Assembly (NCBI GenBank): GCA_002682825.1
Contig: NOKP01000021.1
Location: forward strand, 310,001-374,000
Direction of reading: 5' to 3'
Source: Neonectria sp. B-13
Lineage: Eukaryota > Ascomycota > Sordariomycetes > Hypocreales > Nectriaceae
DNA length: 64,000 bases
Shown here: positions 1 through 9,934 of the stretch, one piece after another
How positions within the stretch are numbered: the stretch's first letter is position 1
Layout of the letters: each line of letters opens with the position of its first letter
Made by a program: the position numbers and the translations under genes
The notes under the pieces: generated by a model
The model's database searches: none
Told to the model about the DNA's origin: nothing
Seen by the model: the letters and a program-made list of their open reading frames with translations, nothing else

Positions 1-531
1 ATGCCCTACACCAACCGCAGCAACAAGAAGAGCGAAATCACAAAGACCCAAACCCCGCAGACCATCGTCCAACGCAAGAGCAGGGGCATCCTACCTCGGC
101 CAGACTCAGGCGTGGTCATGGACGACGGGTCCGAAGAGAGTGGCAGCGTCATGGGCCTCGGACTCGGACACAAGGACAGCGTCCGGACGGTCAAGGGCGG
201 CCCGCGGCGAGGAAGCAGCCTGGTGCCCGAGACGGTCCGCGAAGTGTTACCGGCGACGTCGATGCCGGGCCCTTTTGACGAGCCGCTGATGCGACAGCCG
301 TCCGTAACGCCGCTCGGCATGACGGCTTCCATGGACCCTGCCGCCGTACAAGCGTGGAACAACAGCGTCATCTACCAGCAGCTGGACGACGGCACCATGG
401 GCATCCCCGACCAGTTCGTGCCGGCGGGGGGCATGACGCCGCAGACCGAGTACATGAACTGGATGCCGCAGATGTATCCGCAGGGCTACGACGGCATCAA
501 CAACGGGTACACGGGGTTCAATCCTCAATGA
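1..531 (+). CDS. C-terminal part of an unrecognised protein (possibly complete)
   Basis: The frame is open from the first base of the window to a TGA stop at 529-531, giving 176 residues. The first codon is ATG, but the window edge makes it impossible to say whether this is the true start or an internal Met. The product is basic and polar at the N-terminal side (KKSE, RKSRG, GPRRGS) and Met, Pro, Gln, Gly and Tyr-rich at the C-terminal side (MYPQGYDGINNGY). It looks disordered, like the tail of a fungal regulator. No catalytic motif, signal peptide or membrane segment is visible. I do not recognise the family. It is probably the 3' exon of a gene that begins to the left. Confidence 0.6.
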   Translation: MPYTNRSNKKSEITKTQTPQTIVQRKSRGILPRPDSGVVMDDGSEESGSVMGLGLGHKDSVRTVKGGPRRGSSLVPETVREVLPATSMPGPFDEPLMRQPSVTPLGMTASMDPAAVQAWNNSVIYQQLDDGTMGIPDQFVPAGGMTPQTEYMNWMPQMYPQGYDGINNGYTGFNPQ

Positions 532-731
532 GTGATGTGAAGAAAATGGCAATCTTGATGACGAGACGAGGGCCGGGCTGTGCCTGTGTATTTATAGTGA
601 TACTTGTAATATCCTCCGTGCGCGGTGTCGCACGTCTAATTCTTTGAAGGCGTTGGAGATATGGAAACGAGCAACAAGAGCAAGAACTCGAGTTGGTTAT
701 TTCAGCCAAATTCACCAATCCTCCCAGTGCC

Positions 732-1124
732 TTAATCTTCTTTGCGTCGACTGCGCTCTGCCATCCGCTCGGCCCGTGAGATCTTAGGTTTAGAGGTTGG
801 CAGGAAACGTCGTTCGGCTTCTTCCAGGATCTCGGTCCACTGGCTCACACTGATCAGGCCATCAGGCACGTAGGTTGCCCAGGAGTCAGACGACTCAAGG
901 TATCTTGTGACGGGAGCAGGAGAGGGTGTGGTTTTGGCCGCAGCGGCTCGTACCATCTGTTTGGCTCCGGCTCCTAGCTTAACGGCTGCGAACTCATGGA
1001 GTTGTCTGGTGATTTCCTCGGGAGCTAACGATTTCTCAGGAGCATCGGTAATTCGGGGCGTGGGGTTGAGCACAGCCCGGCTCGATGGTGCTGCGGGCTT
1101 GCCCTCCTGCTTGGAAACCGGCAT
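732..1124 (-). CDS. small conserved-looking hypothetical protein, 130 aa
   Basis: Single open frame from ATG at 1124 to stop at 732-734, 130 residues. The N-terminal third is Ala, Pro and Ser-rich. The middle (around residues 35-60) has a helical, charged stretch, and the end is strongly basic (KISRAERMAERSRRKED). No signal peptide or membrane helix is present. It lies tail to tail with the gene ending at 531 and head to head with the DUF3716 gene starting at 1509. The start is uncertain: another ATG at 1234 opens a different frame, and a 5' intron cannot be excluded. Function unknown. Confidence 0.5.
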   Translation of the reverse strand: MPVSKQEGKPAAPSSRAVLNPTPRITDAPEKSLAPEEITRQLHEFAAVKLGAGAKQMVRAAAAKTTPSPAPVTRYLESSDSWATYVPDGLISVSQWTEILEEAERRFLPTSKPKISRAERMAERSRRKED

Positions 1125-1508
1125 TGGAGTAACTTTGGTTCGTAGGGGCCGTTAATCTGGGCCGGGTGATGGGCAACAAGACGAGGTGAAAGAGGTGTCT
1201 TGGCAAGATCAGGGTATCCGCTTGACTTTTCCATGGTTTCGTGGCTCTCGCTGGGTGACGGCGTTTTGTTTGCTATGCTCGAAACTTACGTACGAACAAG
1301 GTGTGCAAACAGTAAGATAGAGGGAGCCTGTTTATGTTGTTTGCCTCCCTCATCTTTTCAATCCTTTCTCTGTCGGTGAATCACTGCAGCCCCTGTGTTT
1401 GGAGCTACTTACGTTTGCATATCGCGTCCACCCTGCCACCTTCTTGGGGCCACACTCTTTCCTCCTTCATCCTCACAGACTTGTCACTTAGCCAGTCCCT
1501 TCTTTGCC
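1125..1508. other. divergent promoter region between 732-1124 (-) and 1509-2424 (+)
   Basis: This 384-bp stretch separates two head-to-head genes. The right half (1340-1500) is CT-rich on the plus strand, typical of fungal promoters and 5' leaders. I see no TATA box and no RNA gene. Confidence 0.4.
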
Positions 1509-2424
1509 ATGGCGTCCGGTGCTACCAAAGAGCGTCTTATGGAGAAGACTCGCGCCCAGCTTCCCGACGTCCGGGCTATCGCGGTGTGTCGTATCGACGA
1601 GTCCGAGTTCTGGCAGCAAGCAATTACCCTTTGGGGCGGCCGTACCGATATCTGCCTGACTGCCGACGATTGCTCTTCGCATTGGTATCATAAAGTGAGG
1701 TCATTTTTTCATCTAATGTATGGTAAAGCCGCTGATGGAATACCTTCTTACCCAGTTCCGATCATCGTTCGATATATGGCATTGTTCGCAAAATGCACTC
1801 GATCGCCTCGGCTTCCCATTGTATGTTGAGCTTGCATACGTGGGCTATGATCGCCAAGAGTCCAAGGCTTCATTTTCCCGGTTCTGGGAGGGATTGGAAT
1901 TACCAGCAAGCGACAAGGTCCTTCGAGAGGGTATCAAGATGGCTTCGGTCCGCCCACCTCGCCCAGTGTACATTCCGGCCGATCTCGGACATCCCCAAGG
2001 ACATATAGTCCATCAATTACATCGACGACTACCTCGACTCAAAGCCCTGCTAGTGATGCTTCACGGCAACGATAACCCTATATTATGCACCCATTGCATC
2101 AAGTCGTACACTTCGACTATTACTGCGAACCGGGAGCATGTCTTGTCTCCCTTTCACTCATGTCGTTCAATGCCTGGGTTCATGGGAGGGCGGTGTGCCA
2201 ACTGCCTCTGGAATGACGACGTCTCTTGCGAATGGGGTTTTCTGAAGGGTTATCAGGCGAAGGGACCTCGAGAAGGCCCTCTAAACTTTCCTCTTGGTGG
2301 TAAAGAAACTCTCAAGGAGGATGGCACTTGGGCACTGGGGACCATGAACCCTGAAAGCTGCCCACGGATCTCGAATGAGCTTGCCTGGAGAAAAACCAGC
2401 ATCGTGGGTATGAAAAGGTATTGA
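1509..2424 (+). CDS. DUF3716-type Cys-rich fungal protein, 284 aa
   Basis: Two exons, 1509-1694 and 1756-2424. The 61-bp intron starts GTGAGG, ends CCCAG and is in phase 0. The product is 284 residues. The C-terminal half holds a Cys cluster: C-x2-C in CTHCIKSY, then a single Cys in FHSCRSMPG, then C-x2-C in GRCANCLW and a further Cys in DDVSCEW. This is the pattern of the fungal domain of unknown function DUF3716 and suggests metal binding. The N-terminal half is predicted globular without recognisable motifs. No signal peptide is present. The start at 1509 has a good context (GCCATGG). Biochemical role unknown. Confidence 0.7.
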
Positions 2425-3029
2425 ACACGTTGATAGTCTGCCAAAAGGGACAGGATGCCAGACCTAGAAATGAATACATCAATTCAACAGAGCGCATGGC
2501 GAGGATCCTCCAAAACAACTGCCTCGGGCTGGTGCTCTTGGGCATCTAATTCCCATACGACCATTGAGACTATCCGTTTCAACCAGTAGGGTGCTGAATA
2601 GTTCTAGTCCTAGATCTGAACCAGTCACAACTGTGCCAGGCGAGTGATCTTGGTGCTTAAGTCTAAGGTCTTAGTACCTACCTAAGCTAACGCTATAGGA
2701 CTGAGATCTAAGTGCTGAAGGCTAAGGTCTCAGCGCCTGGGTCCTAATACGTTATGATGATAGCATAAGGGGGTTGTGCCAATAGCCACACTGGTAAGGA
2801 AATAAGAAAAAGTACTCGAGTGGTGATGTTCGTACGGAATTATGACGTCTCAACGAGCCCCACCGTCCCCGCTTCCAACCATGTTGCAACAGGAGGATGT
2901 CGCTTTATCATCACCTCTCCTTTTAACACTCTTCAACTTCCGAGCATTCATAAACTATCTACTCAAGATTAACTTATTCGTGCATCTCATCATTACCCTC
3001 AAAGCCATACTCACAAACACTTGCCAACC
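2425..3029. other. intergenic, with an imperfect 27-bp direct repeat
   Basis: No gene is visible in these 605 bp. At 2652-2678 and 2713-2739 two 27-bp segments match at most positions, sharing the core CTAAGGTCT. A nearby segment (2667-2690) and a distal one (2755-2800) resemble sequence at 49.2-49.35 kb, suggesting remnants of a dispersed repeat. The last 150 bp are CT-rich and lead into the aldo-keto reductase gene. Confidence 0.4.
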
Positions 3030-4142
3030 ATGGCGTCAAACGCACCCCCGCTTCTAGCTTCCCGACTGACAGTAAGTTACGACAACCGAGTCTCACGCAC
3101 ATCATGCGTGCTCCTAGAGTAGGCCTGCTAACCAGCTATCTCAAGCTCGCCAATGGATTGACCATTCCCCAGGTGCAGCTCGGCCTGTACATGATGAGCG
3201 GCAAAGAAGCCACGCACGCGGTGAAGGCGGGCTTATCGCTCGGCTACCGAGGCCTCGACTGTGCGCAAATGTACCACAACGAGCGAGAAGCCGGCAAGGC
3301 GATCCGGGACTTCCTCGCCAGTGGCGACAACACCCAGGGCCTCAAGCGCGAAGACATCTTCTACACCTCAAAGCTGGCCAGCAACGATACGTCCTATGAC
3401 GCTGTGCGACGCTCGATCAAGGAGTCGGTTGCCGTCTCCGGTCTCGGCTACATCGACTTGTTTCTGCTGCATAGCCCGTACGGGGGCAAAACGGCTCGCT
3501 TGACGAGCTGGAAGGCGCTGGAGGATGCAGTTGATGATGGGGAGATCAAGATGGCCGGCGTGAGCAACTACGGCGTTGCCCATGTGAGTTGAGTCTCGGC
3601 TCAGTGTAGCCAAAACCCAGCGGACAAAATAGCTAACAATGTTCAGATCGAGGAATTAATCGCTTCGAATCCTCGCGTACCCCCCGTCATCAACCAAATC
3701 GAGGTGCACCCATTCAACACCCAAACCAGGATCCGTGAGACGTGTGCCAAACACAACATCACCATTGAAGCGTACGCTCCTCTGGCGAGAGCCATGCGCA
3801 TGAGACACCCCAAGATCGTTAAGGTAGCCAAGAAATACTCCTGCACGACTGCTCAGGTATTTGTCAAGTAAGTGCGGTATCCCAAGTTCAGGTTGTGAGA
3901 TAGCTAACGTCGGGTTGCTAGGTGGGGGTTGCAGCATGGCATGGTGACGCTGCCCAAGTCTATTCACCAGGAACGCATGATAGAAAACGCGAGCGTCGAT
4001 GGATTTGAGATCTCAGACGAGGATATGGCTGCGCTGGATGCTTTGGATGAGAGATTGGTAACTGACTGGTACGTTCACCAGCTGCTGACTCTGAGGAAAG
4101 AAACTAATCAATTACCCCAGGGATCCTACCGAAGCGCCTTAG
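3030..4142 (+). CDS. aldo-keto reductase, 289 aa
   Basis: Five exons: 3030-3071, 3146-3583, 3647-3867, 3922-4068 and 4121-4142. The first intron has a clear GCTAAC branch point 12 nt before its acceptor. The product is an NAD(P)H-dependent aldo-keto reductase that would reduce aldehydes or ketones in the cytosol. The catalytic tetrad is visible as D52, Y57, K90 and H123 in the contexts YRGLDCAQMY, YTSK and LLHSP. The GVSNYG motif follows, and the C-terminal nucleotide-binding part has LPKS. The last exon encodes only the end of WDPTEAP, a common AKR C-terminus, which supports the final splice. Length is normal for the family. It is convergent with the D-amino-acid oxidase gene, 158 bp away. 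Substrate cannot be told. Confidence 0.9.
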
Positions 4143-4300
4143 GGAGCTGCCTATGTCCTGGACGTCGTTTACCTGTCTGACGCATGCGATATCTCTAATC
4201 TCAGGCACGGCAATAATATCCCAGCTTCCAATAAAGTGAACAATGATACGTAACATTCATTAATGCGAATGTGTACATCAAGTACGAGCTGTAACAGCAT

Positions 4301-5556
4301 CTATATCTTGGGCTGTGGCGTAGTCAGAAGCGGCAAAACCTCCCTCACTAGCTGCTGGACCTCGCTGGCAACTCCCCATGAAAGCTCGTAGCCACGTCCT
4401 CCGGCGCCATAGGCATGAATGACATGCTGGCTCCCGTCTCTGGCTTCCGTCTCTACCCTCATGCCTCCATGCCTGGCAGGACGGCGCCCGATAATGTCTT
4501 GGATAACTTGGATATCAACACCATCGACGGACTGAGCCCCGGTTGGCTGGTTACGCGATTCCGGAATGATGCGCTGAGCAGCCTCCAGGATCTGGCGACG
4601 GACAGCAGCCGAGGGCTCAAGACTCCAGTTGTTGGGCTCCTTCGTACCGCCAATGACTGTTCCACCGTTGAAGCCGCGGGGGATGATGAAGCTCCACGAG
4701 CCATCCGAGTTCTGGGCCGTGATGGTTTTCACGGCGGATGTGAGATTTGTCAAGACGATGTGACCTGTGCTGATCTCAGTGGCTGCTCAACCCCAAAAGC
4801 GAATGGATGGATAATTTGAGAAATATTTACCTCGAATTGGGTAGCATTTAGGATCACCGAACCCCATGCCGCTCGCATTGACAACGACTTTGATGTGCGA
4901 GCCCCAGCTGTAAGGCTCCCACTCACTCTTGACGTCCTGTTGCAGGGTGTCTCCACCTTGGAGGATGAACTTACGGAGGAGATTTCCGCAATACAAGGGC
5001 GAGTTAATGCAGTACGTCTGATACTCGAATCCAAAACGAATCCCTTCTGGCAGATCATCAGCCGAATACCTTTTGTAGCCAAGCAAGCCTGTTTCATCAG
5101 CATAGCTCTGAGCAGTCACATTCTCGTCATCCGAAGACGGAGTCGCGAGATACTCGACTCCGGGAACCTGGCTGATACCCGCCGACGGATCACTCTCGAG
5201 ATGGCGCTTGAACTCGGCCACTGTCTGCTTCAGCCATTTCGCCTCGCGATGCAGCTGCGGCGTTGAAGCTGAGATGGGCCGTACGTGCGCTCCCGCCCAC
5301 ATGGAGGCGTAGTCGGCCGAGTGGTGGATGGGGGCGCCCGGGATCGAGGTGGGCCATTCCCGAGCAACAAGGAGGACTTTGGTTGAGCGGGTTAATGCAT
5401 TTTCTGAGAGGAGTTGCTGAATCTTCAGGGCGCTGGTTAGGCCGATAATCCCGGCCCTGGTGCACCGCTGATTTAGCTGACTTGATGAGGTCGTGTGGCG
5501 GAGGAGATGGCTTACCCTATGACAACGATTGTGGGTTTGGGTGGTGTTTGAGACAT
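4301..5556 (-). CDS. D-amino-acid oxidase family flavoenzyme, 376 aa
   Basis: Three exons on the minus strand: 5556-5516, 5456-4831 and 4764-4301. The 41-nt first exon encodes the start of the Rossmann fold, and the join restores VVIGAGIIG (residues 11-19, GxGxxG, FAD binding). Downstream are typical DAAO segments: SADYASMWAGAHVRP, then YCINSPLY in the middle, VNASGMG, and near the end HAYGAGGRGYELSWG, which contacts FAD. The enzyme would oxidise D-amino acids to 2-oxo acids, releasing ammonia and peroxide. Many fungal DAAOs end in an SKL-like peroxisomal signal. This one ends in PKI, so peroxisomal import is not obvious. Convergent with the AKR gene. Confidence 0.9.
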
Positions 5557-6666
5557 GTTGGCTGAGGCGATTGCAGAGGGACAAAGGAATTGGGTGCAAT
5601 GGACAATCAGACTCCGAATGCCATCGAGCGGAAAACACTCATTATGTAAGGTGAAAGAGAGATACGATGCCGATTGCGGGCCATTCGGGCCCTCTCGGCT
5701 ATCTAGAGATGGTGGAACGCTTGCGAGTCACCCCAAGTTGGGAAGCAATTGGGAAGGGAAGCTGGAGAGCACGAATTCACAAAATACAAACATCTACCAA
5801 CGCTGCTATAAACAATGCCCCCCTTTCTCTAGTGCCGGTTTAAAACGTTTAGCTTTAACTTCCTCCCAGAGAAGAGCCATGCTTGAGAGTCGGCGGATCT
5901 CTAAGCCTGGCGCATCGGAGGCGTCCGGTGCGGGGCCGGAGTCGGCGTCTGAGCACGGCCGACCGCGAGGTCTGGAGCCGTAATTACGAGGCATGCGGCA
6001 TGAATGTTTGGTGCAAAACCGAGCATTGGCGATATGAGTAGAGCAAGGCAAAGACATCTCCAATTACTGCAATTTACCTATCTTGTAACAACACTCTAGA
6101 ATGATGTCTCGAACAAACCACGGCTTTAGACACCACTGAGCCCTTCCGAAAGCTAGTCCTCTAGACGCCGAGAGGTCTGCATCTCAGCTCTGTCCCATCT
6201 CCGTTCACTTTGACACCCTCGCCCACGGGAACTAGCTCACTCTGTCACTGAACACGGGACAGTTGCTCGTATCGCGTACGTCTCTGCTTTGGCTCTGACC
6301 ATGAAAGGCAGGTTCCCAGGCAACACCACGTGGAGGTTGCAGAGTCCGATTTCGTTGCCCATCCGACTCCACGACACTGAGGGCTCTGAACCGCACAGTT
6401 CATGGTCACCGCGGAGCGGCCGTCGGACTGGGTCTGAAACAATTGAAGTAGTGAGGGAGGGCGTCAAATTGTTGTGAAGTTAGTGGAGTGATGAGGAAGG
6501 GCTGAAGGATATGACGATATTCGTTCCCAACAGAACTCGAGGAAATCTCCCTCAATTTCTCGTTTCCTTGTCCCTTGTCATTTGCAACAGAACAAGGAGG
6601 TGCTAAACTGCGGTCAATCGAATCACACAACGGGACTTCAGCTGAATTTACGACGCTTTAAAAAGG
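5557..6666. other. intergenic, no gene seen
   Basis: 1.1 kb between the DAAO start and the stop of the 2EXR gene. It should hold the DAAO promoter. Only short frames on both strands, none with protein-like composition. A GC-rich block lies at 5900-5980. No repeat or RNA gene recognised. Confidence 0.35.
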
Positions 6667-7644
6667 TCAAATGAATTCCTCGTAAGCTAGGACGCCAATG
6701 CGGGGTGTATCGAAGTCACGGTCTAATAAGCCCTCGTCCAACTCTTCGACAAAATCATGTGGGTCGGTTAAGCTATCCATTTTCCATGAATTCTTGTCCA
6801 AGCTATCCAAATACCATCCACTGCTTTTCCAAGGTGGAACCTCGACGTATCTGCCAGAACTGCCATAGAATTCATGGCTGTCATCCTCATCAGGAACCCC
6901 TGGGCGTCGTCTGAGGCGGTAGTCAATGATCCACAGGTGCTTAACTTGCAAAAGCTCTGAGGCAGCTCTTGCAATACATGCAACCACGCCTTCACGGCCG
7001 TATTCGAAAGAGATTGGTTGCATGCTCATAGGCTGATCTGGGTTGAGATAGACCAGTTTCGGGTCGAATTCGAGCGCGATGTGGTTGACTTCGAATCCAT
7101 ATCGCCAGTGGAAGATAGGTACGTGGCTTTTGAGATCGACCCAATCAATGGTGTCGACGTCGTAGGGCTGGAGGCAGAACAGATCTGTTTTGGGATACGT
7201 CGTGAAGTACTGGGTGTTGCCGTTTGAGGTAAAGGCGCCCGTGGCTGGTGCATCTGGCCGTTCTTTGAAAAGGCAGATATCAAGATACGCACGGCACCTT
7301 TTCCTCCATGCGACCGTGTCAAATTGCTTTTCCATGATTTCCCTTGACTCCTTGCAAGCGGTCCATAGTCCACCATCCATTAAATAGGTGGATGGATTAG
7401 ACGCCGTCCATGAAGGCGTCTCTGGGTCTAACTTATTGCACCGAGGTGCGGCTAAGTTGCACCATCGTGGGTCGTCGCGTCTAACAGCATGCTTGTATAA
7501 TATCGAGGCCTCGGTCTGGTTTCTGGCATTGCAGAGGGTAAAAAAGTGAGCTCCAGGGCGAGTAGGGCGTACAGCGTGAGCCCATATTTCATCTCTTAGC
7601 TCCCTTGGCAACTTCGCGAAAGGGTGAAAGGTTGAAGCCGCCAT
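6667..7644 (-). CDS. 2EXR domain protein, 325 aa
   Basis: Single exon of 325 residues from ATG at 7644. The N-terminus FHPFAKLPRELRDEIW is the hallmark of the 2EXR (F-box-like) domain found in very large fungal families. After it come short helical segments (GLWTACKESREIME) and a region mentioning former landmarks, HWRYGFEVNHIALEFDP, as in other 2EXR proteins. No signal peptide or membrane segment is present. The family's molecular role is not established; the N-terminal motif resembles F-box-like interaction modules. It is divergent from the metallothionein gene across 823 bp. Confidence 0.8.
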   Translation of the reverse strand: MAASTFHPFAKLPRELRDEIWAHAVRPTRPGAHFFTLCNARNQTEASILYKHAVRRDDPRWCNLAAPRCNKLDPETPSWTASNPSTYLMDGGLWTACKESREIMEKQFDTVAWRKRCRAYLDICLFKERPDAPATGAFTSNGNTQYFTTYPKTDLFCLQPYDVDTIDWVDLKSHVPIFHWRYGFEVNHIALEFDPKLVYLNPDQPMSMQPISFEYGREGVVACIARAASELLQVKHLWIIDYRLRRRPGVPDEDDSHEFYGSSGRYVEVPPWKSSGWYLDSLDKNSWKMDSLTDPHDFVEELDEGLLDRDFDTPRIGVLAYEEFI

Positions 7645-8467
7645 GGTTTTTCGGCTAGGGCTTCTGAAGTGGATGGAGGTATCAAGTGCTTTGATGGAGT
7701 GGCGTAATAGAGCAGGTTACCCAGAAAACCACATGCGAAACCTGATGAGAAGCGATTGAGGATAATGTGCTGAGATACATAGAGGGATTCAGTAGCTTTC
7801 TCCGAAATGAGGGGCGCATGAACCCGGAGGGCAAAGAATAAATCAGCCTCTCAAACATAACTTGGCTCATCGAGGTTACCTGGTGCAACGCAGGTATTTC
7901 GGCATGCGGCCAGGAAGCAAGGCGGTGCACCGTGCAGCAGCATTCATTCCATGTCACAAACGGTTAGTCGAAGATGGCACTGATTTTACAGTGCATTTTA
8001 CAAGTGGCCAACAAGACCAATCCCATTGTGCCTGAACAACCGGCGGATTCCATTAGCGGACAGGCCATAATGATAGAGCAACATCATGTGATTATTCATG
8101 ATGAACTAATGGTTGGTTGCATGGCTGTGGTGACGGTAACACTAGAATAGTTCGGTGGCGATCTGACGGCGGGCGATTATTGCAAATAAGCAAGCGCTGA
8201 TTGGCTAATGGGATGGTCATCAAGGGCCACAGCCAATCAGGGATCGGACGATGACTGGCATCGAGACGGGCGGCGGCGAACATTCATGGAATGTGGAGCC
8301 ATGCGAGCTATGCAATCCCAAGTACAAATAAGTTGGAGGAGTCCGGTATTCGAGACTCTTACTCTCCAAGCATCCATCAGACAATCAACAGTCATCCTCA
8401 CATTCACCTCGTCCTCAACTCACATCTTCAAACCTCACAACCCCCACAACCCCCACAACTATCCACA
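7645..8467. promoter_or_regulatory. divergent promoter between 2EXR and metallothionein genes
   Basis: 823 bp between two head-to-head genes. It contains a perfect 10-bp inverted repeat, CTGATTGGCT at 8197-8206 and AGCCAATCAG at 8231-8240. Each arm carries a CCAAT box, so one CCAAT points to each gene. The 5' leader of the metallothionein gene (8430-8465) is a C and A-rich run with CCCCCACAA repeats. Confidence 0.5.
8197..8240. promoter_or_regulatory. inverted pair of CCAAT boxes
   Basis: CTGATTGGCT (8197-8206) and AGCCAATCAG (8231-8240) are exact reverse complements separated by 24 bp. CCAAT boxes are bound by the HAP/CBF complex in fungi. The plus-strand box is 228 bp upstream of the metallothionein ATG. 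Confidence 0.5.
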
Positions 8468-8910
8468 ATGGCTCCCAAGTCTTCCACCTGCTGCGCCAAG
8501 GGCACCACCGAGTGCGCCTGTGGTATGCACAACCCATCTCCCATCACCCATATGACCATTTCCACTAACATGGGTTCAGCCAAGCAAGCCACCTGCTCCT
8601 GCGGCCAGAAGTCGGCTCTTCACTGCACCTGCGCCAAGGCCACCGACGAGAACAGCATCAGTGGTCCTCGATGCTCGTGCCGCGCTCGCCCGGCGGGTGA
8701 ATGCACCTGCGACCGTGCCTCGTCCGAGAACTCGTCCCTCGCGGGATCGACGTGCCAGTGCGGCTCGCGACCAGCGGGTATGTGCACTGCTCCAACACCG
8801 CCGTTCTTCGGGACTGTCCCACTGACCCTTGTTTAGACGCTTGCACCTGCGAGAAGGCGGCTGATGGCGGATACAACCCTGCCAACGAGATCGATTTCAC
8901 CACCAAGTAG
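8468..8910 (+). CDS. Cys-rich metallothionein-like protein, 108 aa
   Basis: Three exons: 8468-8522, 8580-8777 and 8837-8910. The protein has 108 residues with cysteines in CxC pairs and resembles fungal copper-binding, metallothionein-like proteins. Three related modules can be seen: CSCGQKSALHCTC, CSCRARPAGECTC and CQCGSRPADACTC, separated by spacers with DENS or SENS. A short N-terminal block has CC and CAC. Such proteins chelate copper or zinc in the cytosol. The first intron (57 bp) lies between the N-terminal block and module 1. The second (59 bp) splits module 3 between RPA and DAC. Frame and Cys pattern are continuous only after splicing, which supports both introns. Confidence 0.85.
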
Positions 8911-9934
8911 ACAGTGAATCAGGGCGTGACAAAACCAGTTTAAAGGCGGAGTTTGGCGGCACTTTCACCCGAATCGGGACGGCGTTTGGGACTACAAGGT
9001 CGGGGCATGACCGGGCGAACAGGTCGGTTGGTAGGGTTGCCACAGGACCATTAGCATTGCAGAACAGACACACAAAACAATCGAACAAACAAGATGTTTG
9101 ATGAATCCTCGGCCATTACAGTTTCGGTGCAACGTGCTTTGGGAAGCGTTCGAAGGGATGACGGCTTTTCCTGCAGCACAATGGGTCCAGTAGGCTTCTT
9201 GCAGCCATTGATCCATCGGTGCCCAATCGAGTGTTGGATTGGGGCGAGAACACGGTGAGTGAAAACAGAGTGAGTGAAAACAGGGTGAGTGAAAACAGAG
9301 TGAGAGTGAGAATGAGACTGAAGGTAAGACTGGGTCTCAGGAGCCATTGACGAAGCCAGAAAAGACGGAAACAGTCTATTGGCTGGTGCAATCAAGATCC
9401 AGTGCCAGAAGCAGCTCAGATGCCAGTACGCCTCACCGCCCACGCCTCTGACGCAAAAATCTGGATCAAGCTGGAGCACCGGACGAAATACTGCCGGACA
9501 AATCACCCCTGGCCCCCCAAGCTCCAGGGCGGTGTGGGCCGTTTCCGGGAAAACACCCCTGGAAACCTAGGCCCTAGGCCAACAATAGAACAAGCCCCCT
9601 GTTCCCTGTTCGACCGTATTTGATCGCACTGAGTGATGGGTGATGGATGAATGATGACCGTAGTGGTCAGATCACACCCTAAAAAACCCTCCCCCCAAAC
9701 TGCGAGTCGCGCCAGCTCTCATCAGCTACATCAGCTTTTCCCGCCTCCATCAACATTGAGCCTTCTCTTCTCTTCTGCCTCCCGTGAACTATCCGAAAAG
9801 TTCACTGAGGCCTTCGAGAATCCTATTTCGAGTCGCGTTTTCGACTCGACTCTCCGGCACTTGCATATTCCTGCACCCAAAATTTTGTCTTTTTTCGCGT
9901 CGCTGTCCCACCACCACACACACAAACCAACGCG
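8911..9934. other. intergenic with a 15-bp minisatellite
   Basis: 1,024 bp between metallothionein and RCC1, both on the plus strand. A tandem repeat sits at 9255-9304. The last 250 bp are CT-rich and serve as RCC1 leader. No gene recognised. Confidence 0.4.
9255..9304. repeat. 15-bp tandem repeat, 3.3 copies
   Basis: Unit GTGAGTGAAAACAGA starts at 9255, 9270 and 9285, with the final base A or G, followed by a partial fourth unit. Confidence 0.85.

Noticed and set aside
3030..5556. AKR and DAAO as a functional pair
   Set aside because: They are convergent, use unrelated chemistry and share no visible regulatory motif, so adjacency alone is not enough.
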